From: Heterobilharzia americana
Lineage: Eukaryota > Platyhelminthes > Trematoda > Strigeidida > Schistosomatidae
Reading direction: 5' to 3'
Assembly (NCBI GenBank): GCA_944470555.2
Contig: OX104134.1
Location: 73,898,678 to 73,962,677 of the forward strand
DNA: 64,000 nucleotides
Shown here piece by piece: positions 12,278 to 24,027 of this stretch. The notes below the pieces were generated by a model. The model did not search any database. It was not told the DNA's origin and saw nothing but the letters and a program-made list of their open reading frames with translations. The stretch's first letter is position 1. Every line of letters starts with the position of its first letter. A program made the position numbers and the translations under genes.

Positions 12278-12289
12278 GAAGGAACCTGT

Positions 12290-13100
12290 AATCTCTTTGT
12301 CTCCCACTTTTCAATGGTCATGTCTCACAGTCGTATAGCAGGACAGAAGGAATTGCAGCTCAGCATAATCGTCCTTTAACAGGTAGTGTAATATCTCGGC
12401 AGATGAATGCCAAAATGGCCCTCTGTTTCCGAGCTGAGATTTTGCCAGCAACCAAACCGTTTTGTTTGATCCAACTCCCCCAAATAAGTGAAGCGGTCGA
12501 CACATTCCACCACTTCGCTCTTCATCCTTCAACTAGAAGTAGTTGGAGATAAGTCCTGAAGCATCATCTACATTTGACCTATGTGAGACGACTGGCGGCC
12601 AAACATGCTCAGATTTCTGCTAAACGCGTTCACAAAACCCTGCGTCTTGTCAGCGTCTTCACTCAGCGCAACAATATCATCTGTAGGCTCCAAGTCAACT
12701 AAATATCTTTCAGGTAGTAGATCAATCCACGTCAGACATACCTAAGGTTATGTTCATTAGTAAGTCCATGACGAAACTAAATAGGACCGCTGACGGTGTG
12801 CATCCCTGGCGGACTCCACTAGTTGTCGTCTTTTTAGCGAGAACAATCCATAAGCCTAATGTGAGTTTCAGCAGATAACTTTGACTAGCAATATGTACTT
12901 TATTGGTACTCCCTTCACAGTCAGACACTGCAAAACACTTCACGGTTGGATGAGTCAAACGGCGCCCTCAGGTCAACATATATGTGGAATGTCGGCCGCT
13001 GGTAAGTATGCTGATGTTCCAGAACTTGCTGAAGGGTGAAAACAAGATCGACGCGCCCTCGTTCAGGTCTGACACTTACTTGATCTTCTCGAATTTGCTA
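12290..13100 (-). mobile_element. Decayed RTE LINE, RT part
   Basis: Minus-strand reading gives a broken RT: a QQVLEHQHTYQRPT-like stretch, [15 protein letters not shown] then FSFVMDLLMNITL, a DDIVALSEDADK equivalent and the CVDRFTYL region. This follows the order of the element at 4385-8324. It is 5'-truncated near 13100, with stops and shifts throughout. Confidence 0.8.
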
Positions 13101-13104
13101 TTCT

Positions 13105-13879
13105 CAAGCTCTATATGATTATTATTATTATTTGTCCCTTGGGTTCCTAATGGAACATAGAGCTTCAGTAGCACGTCTCCAGTGCACTCTGTTCTCTGCA
13201 AACTTTTGAACCTGCCTCCACGACAGTCCACAACCTCTCATTTCTTCCTCACATGATCTCCTACATGTCACACTCACCTCGGACGCCCACTTCATAGCTT
13301 CCCATCTGGGTTCCACTCGAGGGCCTGGAGCGTGATGTCCCCAGTCGGCCTTCTCAGTGTATGCCCAATCCATCTCCACTTCCTTCTGCATATTTGTTGA
13401 GTGATAGGTTCTTGGTTGGTTCGTTGCCAGAGCTCCTTGTTGCTTATTCTCATTATTCTGGCCGTCTGATCTTCAGTAGCGAGCGTAGGCAGTTGTTGAT
13501 GAATGTCTGTAGTTTATTGGAAATCCCTTTCATAACGCGCCAAGTCTCTGAACCATACAGAAGCACTGACTTGACGTTGGTGTTGAAAATCCGGATGTTG
13601 TTCACGCTTTATGCTGAGTGGAGTGCAGTAGATCTCCACACTGGTTTCAGGTTAATGGACGAAGGCCTGTCTTGCTTTTCCGATCCTGGCTGGCTTTGAC
13701 GTCATCGTCTGTGCCACCACCGCCTGTAGTTGAAACAGTGCTGCCTAGATAGGTGAAGGAGGTTACTTCCTTTAAGTTTCTCCCATTCATGGTGATTGGA
13801 GCTTGTTGTTGTTGGTGGTGGTGGTGGTAGTGTGATTGGGTATTCTTGAAGTCTCATCTTCTGTCTTCTCTACGTTGAC
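13105..13879 (-). mobile_element. 3' part of a second LINE family
   Basis: The minus strand encodes an RT-proximal C-terminal region: APITMNGRN, EVTSFTYLGS, SVLLYGSETW, then a GHHAPGP and WRRATEALCS end. It stops at a (AAT)n tail at about 13117-13131. Residues and tail differ from the SR2-like copies, so it is a distinct LINE family. It is cut at the left of the assembly gap and partly shifted; a TTG/GGT repeat run sits inside it near 13802-13830. Confidence 0.75.
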
Positions 13880-14303
13880 NNNNNNNNNNNNNNNNNNNNN
13901 NNNNNNNNNNNNNNNNNNNNNNNNNNNNNNNNNNNNNNNNNNNNNNNNNNNNNNNNNNNNNNNNNNNNNNNNNNNNNNNNNNNNNNNNNNNNNNNNNNNN
14001 NNNNNNNNNNNNNNNNNNNNNNNNNNNNNNNNNNNNNNNNNNNNNNNNNNNNNNNNNNNNNNNNNNNNNNNNNNNNNNNNNNNNNNNNNNNNNNNNNNNN
14101 NNNNNNNNNNNNNNNNNNNNNNNNNNNNNNNNNNNNNNNNNNNNNNNNNNNNNNNNNNNNNNNNNNNNNNNNNNNNNNNNNNNNNNNNNNNNNNNNNNNN
14201 NNNNNNNNNNNNNNNNNNNNNNNNNNNNNNNNNNNNNNNNNNNNNNNNNNNNNNNNNNNNNNNNNNNNNNNNNNNNNNNNNNNNNNNNNNNNNNNNNNNN
14301 NNN
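13880..14303. other. Assembly gap (424 N)
   Basis: Unsequenced bases between a LINE 3' region and the triplet array. The true size and the array's left boundary are unknown. Any frame reported across it is meaningless. Confidence 1.
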
Positions 14304-17300
14304 GTATGACTAGTCGCAGTAGTAGTATTAGTGTTATTAAGTAATAGTAGTTGCAGCAGCAGTAGTATTGGTCGTGTTAGTGTTAGTAGCAGTAGTAGTA
14401 GTAATCTTTGTACTAGTATGTTGTAGTAGTTTGTGGTGGCAGTACTAGTATATATTTAGTATCGGTAGTAGTAGTATTCCAAGTAGTAGTCGTTGCAGAA
14501 GAAGTGGAACTGGTAGAAACATTGATAGTAGAGTACTAGTAAAAGCAGTAGTATTAGTAGTAGCAGTAATGTTGGTAATAGTAGTAGTGCTATTAGTATC
14601 TGTGTGGTAGTAGTAGTAGTAATAATGATATTGGTAGCTGCAGTAGTAGTAGTAGTAATATTAGTATAAGTAATAAGAATAGTTGCAGTAGTAGTAATAG
14701 AAGTCGTGGTAGTGTCGGTAGCTGCAGTAGTACTATTAGTTATAGTGGTAGTAATCTTAGTGCTAGTATTAGAAGTGGTAGTTGTAGTGACAGTACTAAT
14801 GATATTAGTAGTGTTAATAGTGGTAGTATTCCTGGTAGTAGTTATTGCAGAAGAAGTAGAACTGAAAGCAATAGTGGCAGTAGTATTGGTCGTGGTATTA
14901 ATATTCGTCGTGGCAGTAGTATTAGTAGTAGTAGTACTTATATTAGTACTGGTATTAGAAGTAGTAATAGCATTGAGAGTAGCAGTAATAATAATATAGG
15001 TGGTAGTATCATTCCGAGTGGTAGACGTTGCAGAAGAAGTAGAACTGGTAAAACAGTGGTGGTAGTAGTAGTAGCTGTTGTGATAATAATGGTAGTATTA
15101 GTAGTAGTTGTTGTAGAAGTGTTAGTATAATCAGTGGTGGTGATAATATTGGTGGTAGCACTAATAGTCGTGGTGGTAGTAGTGCTAGTAGTAGTAGTAG
15201 CAGCAGTAATAGTATTAGTAGTAGTACTAGAAGTAGTAGTTATAGTGAGAGCAGTAGTAATAATAATAGTATTGTTGGCAGTATTTTTATGGTAGTCCTT
15301 GCAAAATGGGTGGAACTGGTAGTAATGAAATTAGTATTAGTAATGGTAGTCGTGGTAGTGGTAGTAGCAGTAGTTGTAATAGTAGCATTGGTATTAGAAG
15401 TAGTAATGCAGTGACAGAAGAAGTAATAATAGTAGTATTGGCAGTAGTATTATTCCTAGAGTAGTGGTTGCAGAAGAAGTAGAAATGGTGGCAGTAGTAG
15501 TGGAAATATTAGTAGTAGCAGTGGCAATATTAGTATTAGTAGTAGCGGTAGCAGTGTTAGTATTAGCAGTAGTAGTAGCAGTGGTAGCATTATTGGTAGT
15601 AGTGGTCGTGGTATTAGTGGAAGTAGTAGCGTTAGTATTAGTAGTAGTAGTAGCAGTAGTAATATTAGTAATAATTATAGAAGTAGTGTTAGTAGCAATA
15701 GTAGTAGTGCCCACGGTTTATGTAGTAGTATTATAAGCAGTGCTAGCAGCATTAGTAATAGTAATAATAGTAGTGGTGTTACGTGTAGTAATAGTAGTAT
15801 CAGCAGCAGTAGTATTATTAGTAGCAGTATTAGCGTTACTAGCGGTACAAGTATTAGTGGCAGTAGCAGTGGTAGTAGTGGTTGTTGTTGTTATAGCAGT
15901 AGTAGCAGCAGTAGTACCAGTTTCATTGCTCTTAATTGTAGTAGTAGTAGTGGTAGAATTAGTTACAGTACTACTAGTTGTTGTAATACCAGCAGTGATG
16001 GTAGTAGTAGTAGTAGTATCACTAGTAGAAATAGTACTAGTAGTAGTATTGCTGGTAGAAGAAGTAGTAATGGCAGTATTAGTAGTAGTAGCGGTTGTAG
16101 TAGTGGAAGTGGTATTGATAGTAATATTAGTAGTAGTATTAGTGGTGGCAGTAACAGTACTAGTAGCGGCAGCAGCATTACTGGTAGCAGTGGTAGTAGT
16201 AATAGCAGTAGTAGTTTTATTGGTTATGGCACTAGCGTTATGGTGAGTAGTGATAATAGTAGCAGTTGTAGTAATAGCAGTAGTAGCAGTAGTACTCGTA
16301 GTAGTAGTCGTAGTAGTAGTAATAATACCGGTATCTTCGGTAGTGCCATCAGTAGTAGCAGTAGCAGCAGCGGTAGTGGTAGTATTAACAGTAGTGCTAG
16401 TGGTAGTAGTAGTATTAGCAGCAACAGTAGTAGTAGTAGTATTACTAGCACTGGCGGTATTATTAGTATTGATAATGGTAGTAGTATTAGTATTAGTAGT
16501 CATAATAATAGTAGTGGGATTATTGTTAGTGATAATAGTAGCAGTAGTATTAGATGTATTAGTAGTATTGGTGGAAGTAGTAGTAGTAGCAGCAGCAGTA
16601 AAAGTAGTTGTATTACTGGTACCATTATTAGTAGCATTAGCGGCCCTAGTAGTAGTAGTGGTAGTAGTAGCATTGGCAGTGGTGGTATTAGTCGTAGTAG
16701 TCGTAGCGGTTTCACTAGCAGTAGTAGTTGTTGTTGTAAATGAAGTAATGGTAGTAGTAATATTGGCAGTATTTGCACTAACGTTATTAGTAATATTCAC
16801 AATACTAGTGGTAATAGAAGTAGAAGTAGTAGTAGTAGTAGTAGTAGAAGAAGTGGCAGTAGTAGCATTAGTATTAGCAGTAGTAGTCAAAGTACTAGTA
16901 TTAGTTTTAGCAGTATTGGTAGCAGCATTATTATTGGTAGTGGTGGTAGTAGTTGTAGAAGTGTTATTGTTAGCAGTGTTAGTAGTAGTTGTGGCAATAG
17001 TAATAGTAGTAATAGTTCCGGGAGTATTAGCAGTAGTGGTAGTAGTAGCAGCAGTAGTAGTGGTAGTAGCAGTAGTGGCAGTAACATTAGTAGTAATATC
17101 AATAGTAGTGCTAGCCGTTTTCGTGTTAGTAATAGTGGTGGTAGAAGTAGTAGTATCGGCAGCAGTGGAATTAGCATTGGTAGTATCAGTGTTACTACTG
17201 GTAATGGTAGTATCAGTAATAGTTGCAGCAGTAGTAGTAGTAGTATTCGTGATATTACTGGTAGTATTAGTAGCGCTAGTAGTATCAGTACTGGTGGTGT

Positions 17301-17338
17301 TAGTGGCATTGGTAGTAGCAATGGCAGTAGTGGTATAC

Positions 17339-17372
<34 letters not shown>

Positions 17373-18172
17373 CGGTTGCAATACTAGTAGTAGTAGTAGC
17401 AGTATTAGCACTAACTGTATTAGTAATATTCGTATTGGTAATAATAGTAGTAGTAGTAGTATTGGTAGTAGCAGTATTACCACTAGCGGTAGTAGTAATA
17501 TTCATAATAGCAGAAGTAGTAATAGTAATGGTGTTAGTAGTAGTAGTAGTAATAGTGGTAGTACTTGCAGCAGTAGTAATAGTAGTACTAGCGGTAGTAA
17601 TTATAGTGGTATTAGTGGCGGTGTTTTTAGTGCTAGTGGTAGTAGTAGTTTTAGTAGTAGTAATATCAGGGTTGGTAATGGTAGTAGCAGTAGTAGTATT
17701 ATTAGTAGAAGTGGTAGTAGTAATAACAATAGCAATGGTAGTATTAGCAGCAGTATAGTAGTAGTAGTAGTAGTAGCATTAATGGTAGTAGTGGTAGCAG
17801 TGGTGGCACTAGTAGTTTGGGTTGTACTAATAATAATAGTGATAGCAGTATCAGTAGCAGTAGTAGTAGCAGTTGTTGTTGTTGTGGTAGTAGTAGTAGT
17901 AGATGTACTAGTAGTAGTACCAGTTCCAGCAGTAGTATTAGTAGTAGTTGTAGTAGCATTAGTAATTGTAGTAGTGGCAGTAGTTGTTGTTGCCTTAGCA
18001 GTACTAACGGTACTATCAGTAGTATTAGTAATACTAGTATTGCCAGCAGTAGTAGCACTAGTATTGGTATTAGTTTTAGTAGTAGTAGCATTCGTTGTTT
18101 TAGTAGTAGTTGTTGTAGTAGTAGTGGTAGCACTTGTAGTAGCAGTGTTGATATTAGTAGTAGTAGTGTTTT
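14304..18172. repeat. 3.9-kb degenerate (AGT)n triplet array
   Basis: Almost entirely AGT/GTA/TAG-phase triplets with substitutions to AGC, ATT, AAT, GGT, GTT, ACT and GCA, and occasional phase slips. The plus strand is C-poor. In the AGT register most triplets are purine-N-pyrimidine. Stop codons occur mainly in one plus-strand register, so very long open frames arise by composition (a Thr/Asn-rich 595-codon frame on minus, a Val/Ala/Leu-rich 502-codon frame on plus). I do not call these genes. The array abuts the gap, so its full length is unknown. Confidence 0.95.
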
Positions 18173-18695
18173 GAAATGCAGGTATATCCGAGGCACGTTT
18201 TATTAGATTTAAACGATGTGTTAACTGGTTGTTCATATTTTTTCGGGCTTGAGAATAAGAAAAGCCAAATTTGTGCGTTGCTGACATTTTCTGCTATCAT
18301 TCACTGATCAAAATGACTTTTAAAAGTGCTCACTTTCATGACTTGCTTCGGATGTCATTATGTCTCAAGCATTGGACTGAAATGTAGTGAATGTTTAAGT
18401 AAAGAAATATATGTCACAGTGAGGTGTTTTTTGATAACTGCTGCAACAGATGATAAGAATTCACTGACCTCTCGTTGAAAGTATAAAATACGCCAAGCCT
18501 GTGAGCAAACGCCTTCGATGTATGCAAAAATGGCAATAAAATTTTCGTATCTTGTCAAAAATGCTATTATCCATCTAGGAGGAAGACTTGTAGGTGTTAT
18601 TATAATCTATCAAATTATGTAGATCTGATGGTAAAAGTTAACGGAACATTTAGTGTACAACTGACTTTTATGCCAGAAATATATTTACACTTGCG

Positions 18696-18696
<1 letters not shown>
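18173..18696. other. Non-repeat sequence, no gene seen
   Basis: Ordinary AT-rich sequence between the triplet array and a TA tract. A minus-strand ATG at 18287 opens a 38-codon non-repetitive stretch that runs into the array. It is discussed as an observation, not called as a gene. Confidence 0.4.

Positions 18697-18773
<77 letters not shown>
18697..18773. repeat. (TA)n microsatellite
   Basis: About 77 bases of TA dinucleotide. Confidence 0.97.
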
Positions 18774-18775
<2 letters not shown>

Positions 18776-18869
18776 GAATTACGTGTTCTCCAACCGGTCA
18801 GCCACTCCATCGAGGCAGCACCTAGTGTTTGCTGTAGAGAAGGAAAGTGCTGCAGTATGAATTTGTTCC

Positions 18870-19345
18870 AATTTTAGTACTGATCTGATTGCTGCATTAG
18901 GCTACTCACAACCATTGTTAGTTCCAGGTGACATTTTTGACATGTTGAACGGTTGAAAATAGTTTTCTAAGCTCGATTTGGATACTGGCTATTTTCAGAC
19001 TGAAGTGTATGATTCATCGAAGAAAATCTTCATCATTAAAGTCTACACAGGTTGGTATCATCATCAAGGATTCGCTTTTGTCAGCAAGCACATCAGAACA
19101 TCTGGGATCCAATATATCCCAATCTATTTGGAAGATGTAGCTATAATCGGAACAAATTTTGGTCGACTTTTTTCATCCAGACAACATGTTGTCGAAGCTG
19201 GCTGAACTTGTTTTTCATTTACATGGAATCGAGTGTTTTTTTCTTGAAAAAACCTACTATCTCCGATTTTTGGTGCGCAAAAGTGCTCTTGGAGTAAACT
19301 CAACAATTATCACAGTAACTAAACGGATCCTTGCTCAAAATTGAG
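18870..19345 (+). mobile_element. Ty3/gypsy reverse-transcriptase relic
   Basis: Conceptual reading across frames gives FSKLDLDTGYFQTEV, the RT motif around the first catalytic Asp in Ty3/gypsy pol. It continues with IYLEDVAIIG at the position of the YxDD box and a CFFLEKTYYLRFLV piece like the KCEFF..YLGF region. It is shifted and partly deleted, with no LTRs recognised nearby. Confidence 0.65.
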
Positions 19346-21247
19346 TAAACGACCGTATGATCAAAAAATACTTTTTTGAACATAAATTCTTTTCATATTC
19401 TTTAGTTATTAAATGGAGCTGTTCAGAACAAAAAGACTGGCTGTTTGCGGTAAACAATTTATCAAAATTAAATATGAGGATTGTAAGCAGACCAATTTTT
19501 TCCTTTTTGAATGTGTCCGAATTCAGTAGGAACATGCTCAGGCATTATTTTTGACTCTGACTTTCATTTACTAAAGGCTATTTCTTTTACTTTTATATTT
19601 CCAGTAAACCTAACCTGTGTTTTATGCCTATGTTTCATTTGGTAGCTGTAGAAGCTGGAGAAAATTTATAAGAAGGAATATCCTTCCTTCATATTGTCAT
19701 TTAATCGGTGAAATGGAAATTTTCAAACGTTTAGAATTCCACAAACTGAGCACACTACATTCATTCTTGAGTTTAATCAGCTTTTACATTTCTGTCCCCA
19801 AAATGCACCAACTGAAGAAAACCATTGAATCAACTACTAGAAAAGGGGATAAATGAATATGGCGCGCATTTAAGAGAATTAAAGAGACATTGTTCTTCTA
19901 CCTGCTGCCTCTGCACCACAAAAATTGAACAGAACTGTGACCAAATGGGGAAAGAAGTTCCTGAATTGACATTTGCAGTCAAAAGGTTTTATCGTGAGCT
20001 TAACGATTGCAGTTTAGCTTTGCTCGTGATCATTTTTTGATCTCAGGAGAGAAATTCTTGCAAAAACATTCAGAAACAGACAGGCATCCTGTTGGGTTAC
20101 AATTTCACGACAAAGTAAACGACTGTGTATGATTTCAGTCAGGTCCATGCATCCCACAACTCCCTAAAATCCCTAGGCTGAAACTGAAATCATCATCAGG
20201 GCTGCTGTTCCCATTAGGGGGGGGGCACAAAAATGTCCAAAAGATTCTTATCAACTCTACATATTTATCAGCTTCAAAAGTAATAAGAGTTATTATCCTA
20301 AAAGGTAATGTTATAAGCTATTTTCACCGTGGGTTGTTATTAGCATGCCATGATTCATGATAACAAGATAGCAAATTTTTGATGAAACAGTCATTAAAGT
20401 TACAGTATTTTTTCGCCACTGCCTTTCAAAGGGTTACTTCCGAAATTTGGGGGATGAGCCCAAATTGGAGATAAAATAGATTGTAACTGAAGCCTTGGCA
20501 TCCAGACTACTGTGGCAGTTATTCTTCTGTACTTGTCAACTCCGTGGTCTATAGTAATAACTGAATGCAGTGCTTTAATTTCAATAGGTAACTGTTTTTT
20601 TTATTTTCTGCACTTAATCTTTATAGGAAACACTGATACTTATCTACCTTTGGGCAGCAGAATGCTATCGTACGTGTCAGCCAAGTCTAACATATATACA
20701 GAAAGGATTCTACTGAAATGTTATAACTGCAATAGTTTAAGCACCTAACACCTAATGTGCCTGTTTTTAGCAATACCAACTGACTAATGAAAAAAATCCC
20801 TTTGCAACAAATAGTTTGAGTCTTTATGGGATAAACCTTTCAGGCTGAACCTGATGAGTAAAAAGAGTGTCACTACATTTTCACGATCATTATACCAACG
20901 GAAGGTTTGACATATGTGACTTCGAATCTAAATACAAAAAATGTTACATAGTTTCATCACAGTCCAGAAATATTTGCTTTCAATCATCACCTTGGTTGTC
21001 GGAATACAATCTTTTCTGGGATCTCTTGGTAACAATAAAAGAAGATTGAGAAATCATCAGGTCAATCTAGCAAAGTCTTTTGGAAACCGGTCAACATAGC
21101 TATCATCATGGTAAAATGAAAACCTTGACATTCAAGAGGCAAAATAAAAAAAGATAAATTATATGTTTTGAAGGAGAAAACAACAGATTTTCCTGTACAT
21201 AATCAGTATCTTGACTAGTGACTGAAACCTAAGAAATACAGATTACG
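19346..21247. other. No gene recognised
   Basis: AT-rich sequence with short frames only and a G-run at about 20217-20224. It may contain more decayed retroelement DNA, upstream of the Penelope-like piece, but I cannot place it. Confidence 0.4.
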
Positions 21248-21550
21248 ATGTTCTACAAGAAGACGTTATACATGAGTTTTCACTATAGACAGGAAACCCC
21301 TGCGGAAACATTAACTTGTCGCTTGCAACAGATTTTTGGGATACGTTTCCCTGAAGTCAACCTTAAGTTAAATTTTACAGGCCAATATGCTCAAAATAAG
21401 AGCGTTAAGTCTAAAGACCTTATTTCGCTCAAATCTATGGTCATATATACACTAAACTGGTTATGTGGAGTCAGTTACTATGGACAAACGACGAAGACCC
21501 TTGGCAATAAAAATTTCCTAATTGGTATTAAATACATAAATTACATTTAA
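21248..21550 (+). mobile_element. Penelope-like element relic (GIY-YIG endonuclease region)
   Basis: A 100-codon open frame. Its second half, SMVIYTLNWLCGVSYYGQTT, resembles the start of the GIY-YIG endonuclease of Penelope-like retroelements, where VVY..CxCG..YIGxT is typical. The preceding stretch (TCRLQQIFGIRFPEVNLKL) resembles the linker before that domain. The catalytic Arg/Glu part further on is missing or decayed. An assignment to another element with a similar C-terminal domain is possible. Confidence 0.5.
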
Positions 21551-22130
21551 ACTCAAATTTATGATCAATTATTTTCTTCATTGGCATGACAGATAAAATT
21601 AAAAGAGTACTGCACTTTAGTACACACTAAGAACGTTCAGGAACCGTTTGTCAAATTTGACAAAGGTTGAAAAAATGTCATTTGAGAATTCACATTTCAC
21701 CACATACCAGAGAGGATTCAAACGCGTTTTGAAATTCAGGTTTTTTATTTGTATTAGGCTGTCAAGTAAGTTGGCACATAGTAGGCTTTTGTTATATCAC
21801 AGCCTCAGAACACCATGCTATTCCTATAGGATTCTGAGTGTGAAAGACAGCACTTGCTACTCAACGCTTCACACGGTTCAGTAACGCGGCAGCAAAGTCA
21901 GTCTAAAGTTCTATAAAGCGCAGCTGGTTGGTGAATATCACATAGTGGAAGTTACAACAGATTTTACTATTATTCATCAAATTTCAAACGTAGTTGCAAA
22001 TGCTGTCTTCACGCTTCTCTAGAAAGCAAAATTTAGGGTAATCCAGATTGTTAGACTTAGGTTGTGTATTCAGAATGTAAGCGTAAAACATGGTCACTGT
22101 GGTAGAATGTCTGGAGACTACGCAAGAGTA

Positions 22131-22671
22131 TCTATAAACCACTTAAATTAAAAACACTGTCCCTTTCTTATCACTTTTTACCCATTTTTCACATTCTTCC
22201 TGATACTTGTAAAGACAAATGTTATGTGTACAACTTAGGAAGTTGAGACTTTGGTTGTGGCTGTACTACTGACTTTGCTTTTGCTTTTAAATGTGGAAAT
22301 ATAGTGTGCTTCTATCCACTCTGACTTGTGCCTCCGTTGTCTACCGTCTGACGTGACTGCTCATCGATTGTCCTTGGATTTTACAGGACCCCTCATCCTA
22401 CCTCCAAATATCATGGCAAACAAACTAACCAGGATCGACTCTAGAGCTCTAACAAGTATCGCCTTTTGAACTAACATTGGAGTATACTGAATTGTGATGG
22501 ACAGTACCGATGAGGCGATATTCAAGTAACCCATTATTATCCCTAACACTGGTATTACTATTGTGCATTATAACGCATAACTTTTCATATTAGTGCATCA
22601 CTGAATCAATTTTTTGAATTATACACGGCTTAACACTTTGGCTCACTTCACGGCTCTTTGGGTCCACTACA
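22131..22671 (+). repeat. LTR-like repeat, copy 1
   Basis: About 541 bases, related along its length to 23194-23714 by eye. Shared blocks include ATAAACCACT..AATTAAAAACA, the CCTCCGT..GTCTACC region, TACCTCCAAATA and a final CTTTGGGTCCACTACA. The end ..CA and the position just before a gypsy pol relic fit an LTR. Confidence 0.5.
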
Positions 22672-22739
22672 GTCTATCCTCAAGTGGTTTTCGTTGCATC
22701 CCGACAACCTCCAGACTTTCTCCATTAGGTTAGTGCCAC

Positions 22740-23960
22740 TTTTCAGTTGTAGTGGAGCGAAGACGTTATGGACCTCCAGGTGGGATCGTATGTAAGTTTT
22801 GTAGAGCTTCGGAAAGAGCTCCGGTGTTGTCTAGTTGTCTACGCACGTGTGTCCATGGTGCTGTGCATGACGCAAAAACCAAAGGACATCCCATCTTTGC
22901 ATGTTCAAGACGTCTCAACCCCAATCGCCTAACCATAGCAAAGAATGAGTTCAGTAAAATGCTAAAACTTGGCATTATACGCCTCTCCTGTAGCCAAGAA
23001 CGAATTCTGCAGATGTCCGCCCATGTGGCGATATCAGGGCTCTTAACAGCCAAGCAACGCCAGACCGATATCCGCACCCACACATTCATAATTTTGCCAG
23101 CAACTTGTCAAATCCAAATATCTTTTTCAAGACAGATCTGATCACAGCGTGCTACCGCATACCCATATATCCTGTGCAGACTGTATGAAACGGTGTATAA
23201 ACCACTACAATTAAAAACAATATTTCCCTTTCACCTTTCTTTTACACATTCTGTACATTCTTCCCAATACTTGTAAAAACGAGTGTCGTTTATACATACA
23301 CTTTTGGTCGAGGCGGTAATTACAGCTTTTGCCGTTGGTAATCGTGGAAATATAATGTGCATCTAACCATTCCTACTTCTGCCTCCGTGTTTGTTGCCTG
23401 TCGTGCACACTAGCTGATCGTCTTGAGATTTAACAAGACCTCTGATCCTACTTCCAAATACTACGACAATCAGGCCAACCAACGACCACTGCAGAGAGCC
23501 AAGAAATATCACCTGATCTCTGGAGTATCCAAAATTGTGATGGAGAATACAGAAGAGATTACCTCCAAATAACCCGTGATTATCTATAACACTGACAATG
23601 CTACTTGCGTTATAATGTATGACTTTTCATGTTTCCGTATCATAAAATCCATTTTTTGTAAATTATACGTGGCTTGTCAGTTTGGTTTGCCTAACATTCT
23701 TTGGGTCTACTACAATCCCGAAGACATCCCAGAAACAGTGACCACCACACCCTTTCGATTATATGAGTTCGTACCCACGCCATTCAGATTGATAAATGCA
23801 GCTCAGACGTTTCAACGTCTTATGGATTAGATCCGACGTGGTTTCTCATTTGTGCTTCCCTATGTAGATGAAATACCTGTTACTAGCAAAGATGAGCAGG
23901 AACACTTGTCGTACCTGAAGATGTTATTTGAACGGTTAAGTGGGGATGGTATTGCTATAA
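22740..23960 (+). mobile_element. Ty3/gypsy pol relic (CsRn1/Boudicca-like), interrupted
   Basis: The first part reads GHPIFACSRRLNPNRL and KNEFSKMLKLGIIR, the RT N-terminus of Ty3/gypsy pol. After the repeat at 23194-23714 it resumes with EDIPETVTTTPFRLYEFVPT and NAAQTFQRLMD, then the YVDE equivalent of the YxDD box and EEHL-like sequence. Stops and shifts are frequent. The clade name is a judgement from residue pattern. Confidence 0.7.
23194..23714 (+). repeat. LTR-like repeat, copy 2, inside a pol relic
   Basis: Begins TGTATAAACC and ends GTCTACTACA, so it has the TG...CA ends of an LTR. It interrupts the gypsy RT reading between the IPIYP and NPEDIPETV segments. A solo LTR inserted in an older element, or a rearranged copy, would explain this. 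Confidence 0.55.
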
Positions 23961-24027
23961 ATTTTGAAGCATACGAATTTCTACCCATTTCTACCCAACC
24001 GGACACTTGTTTCGGTGTGTCCCGTTC

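Noticed and set aside
13836..14309. 157-codon ORF
   Set aside because: Consists almost wholly of gap bases (N).
15718..17505. 595-codon Thr/Asn-rich ORF (minus)
   Set aside because: Frame is open only because the AGT-type triplet array has few stops in that register; no unique sequence, no start context, no domain.
16250..17758. 502-codon Val/Ala/Leu-rich ORF (plus), and Ser-rich and Leu-rich shadows
   Set aside because: Same array read in other registers; looks like a membrane protein only by composition.
14304..18172. CRISPR array
   Set aside because: No spacers or constant repeat; a eukaryotic triplet repeat.
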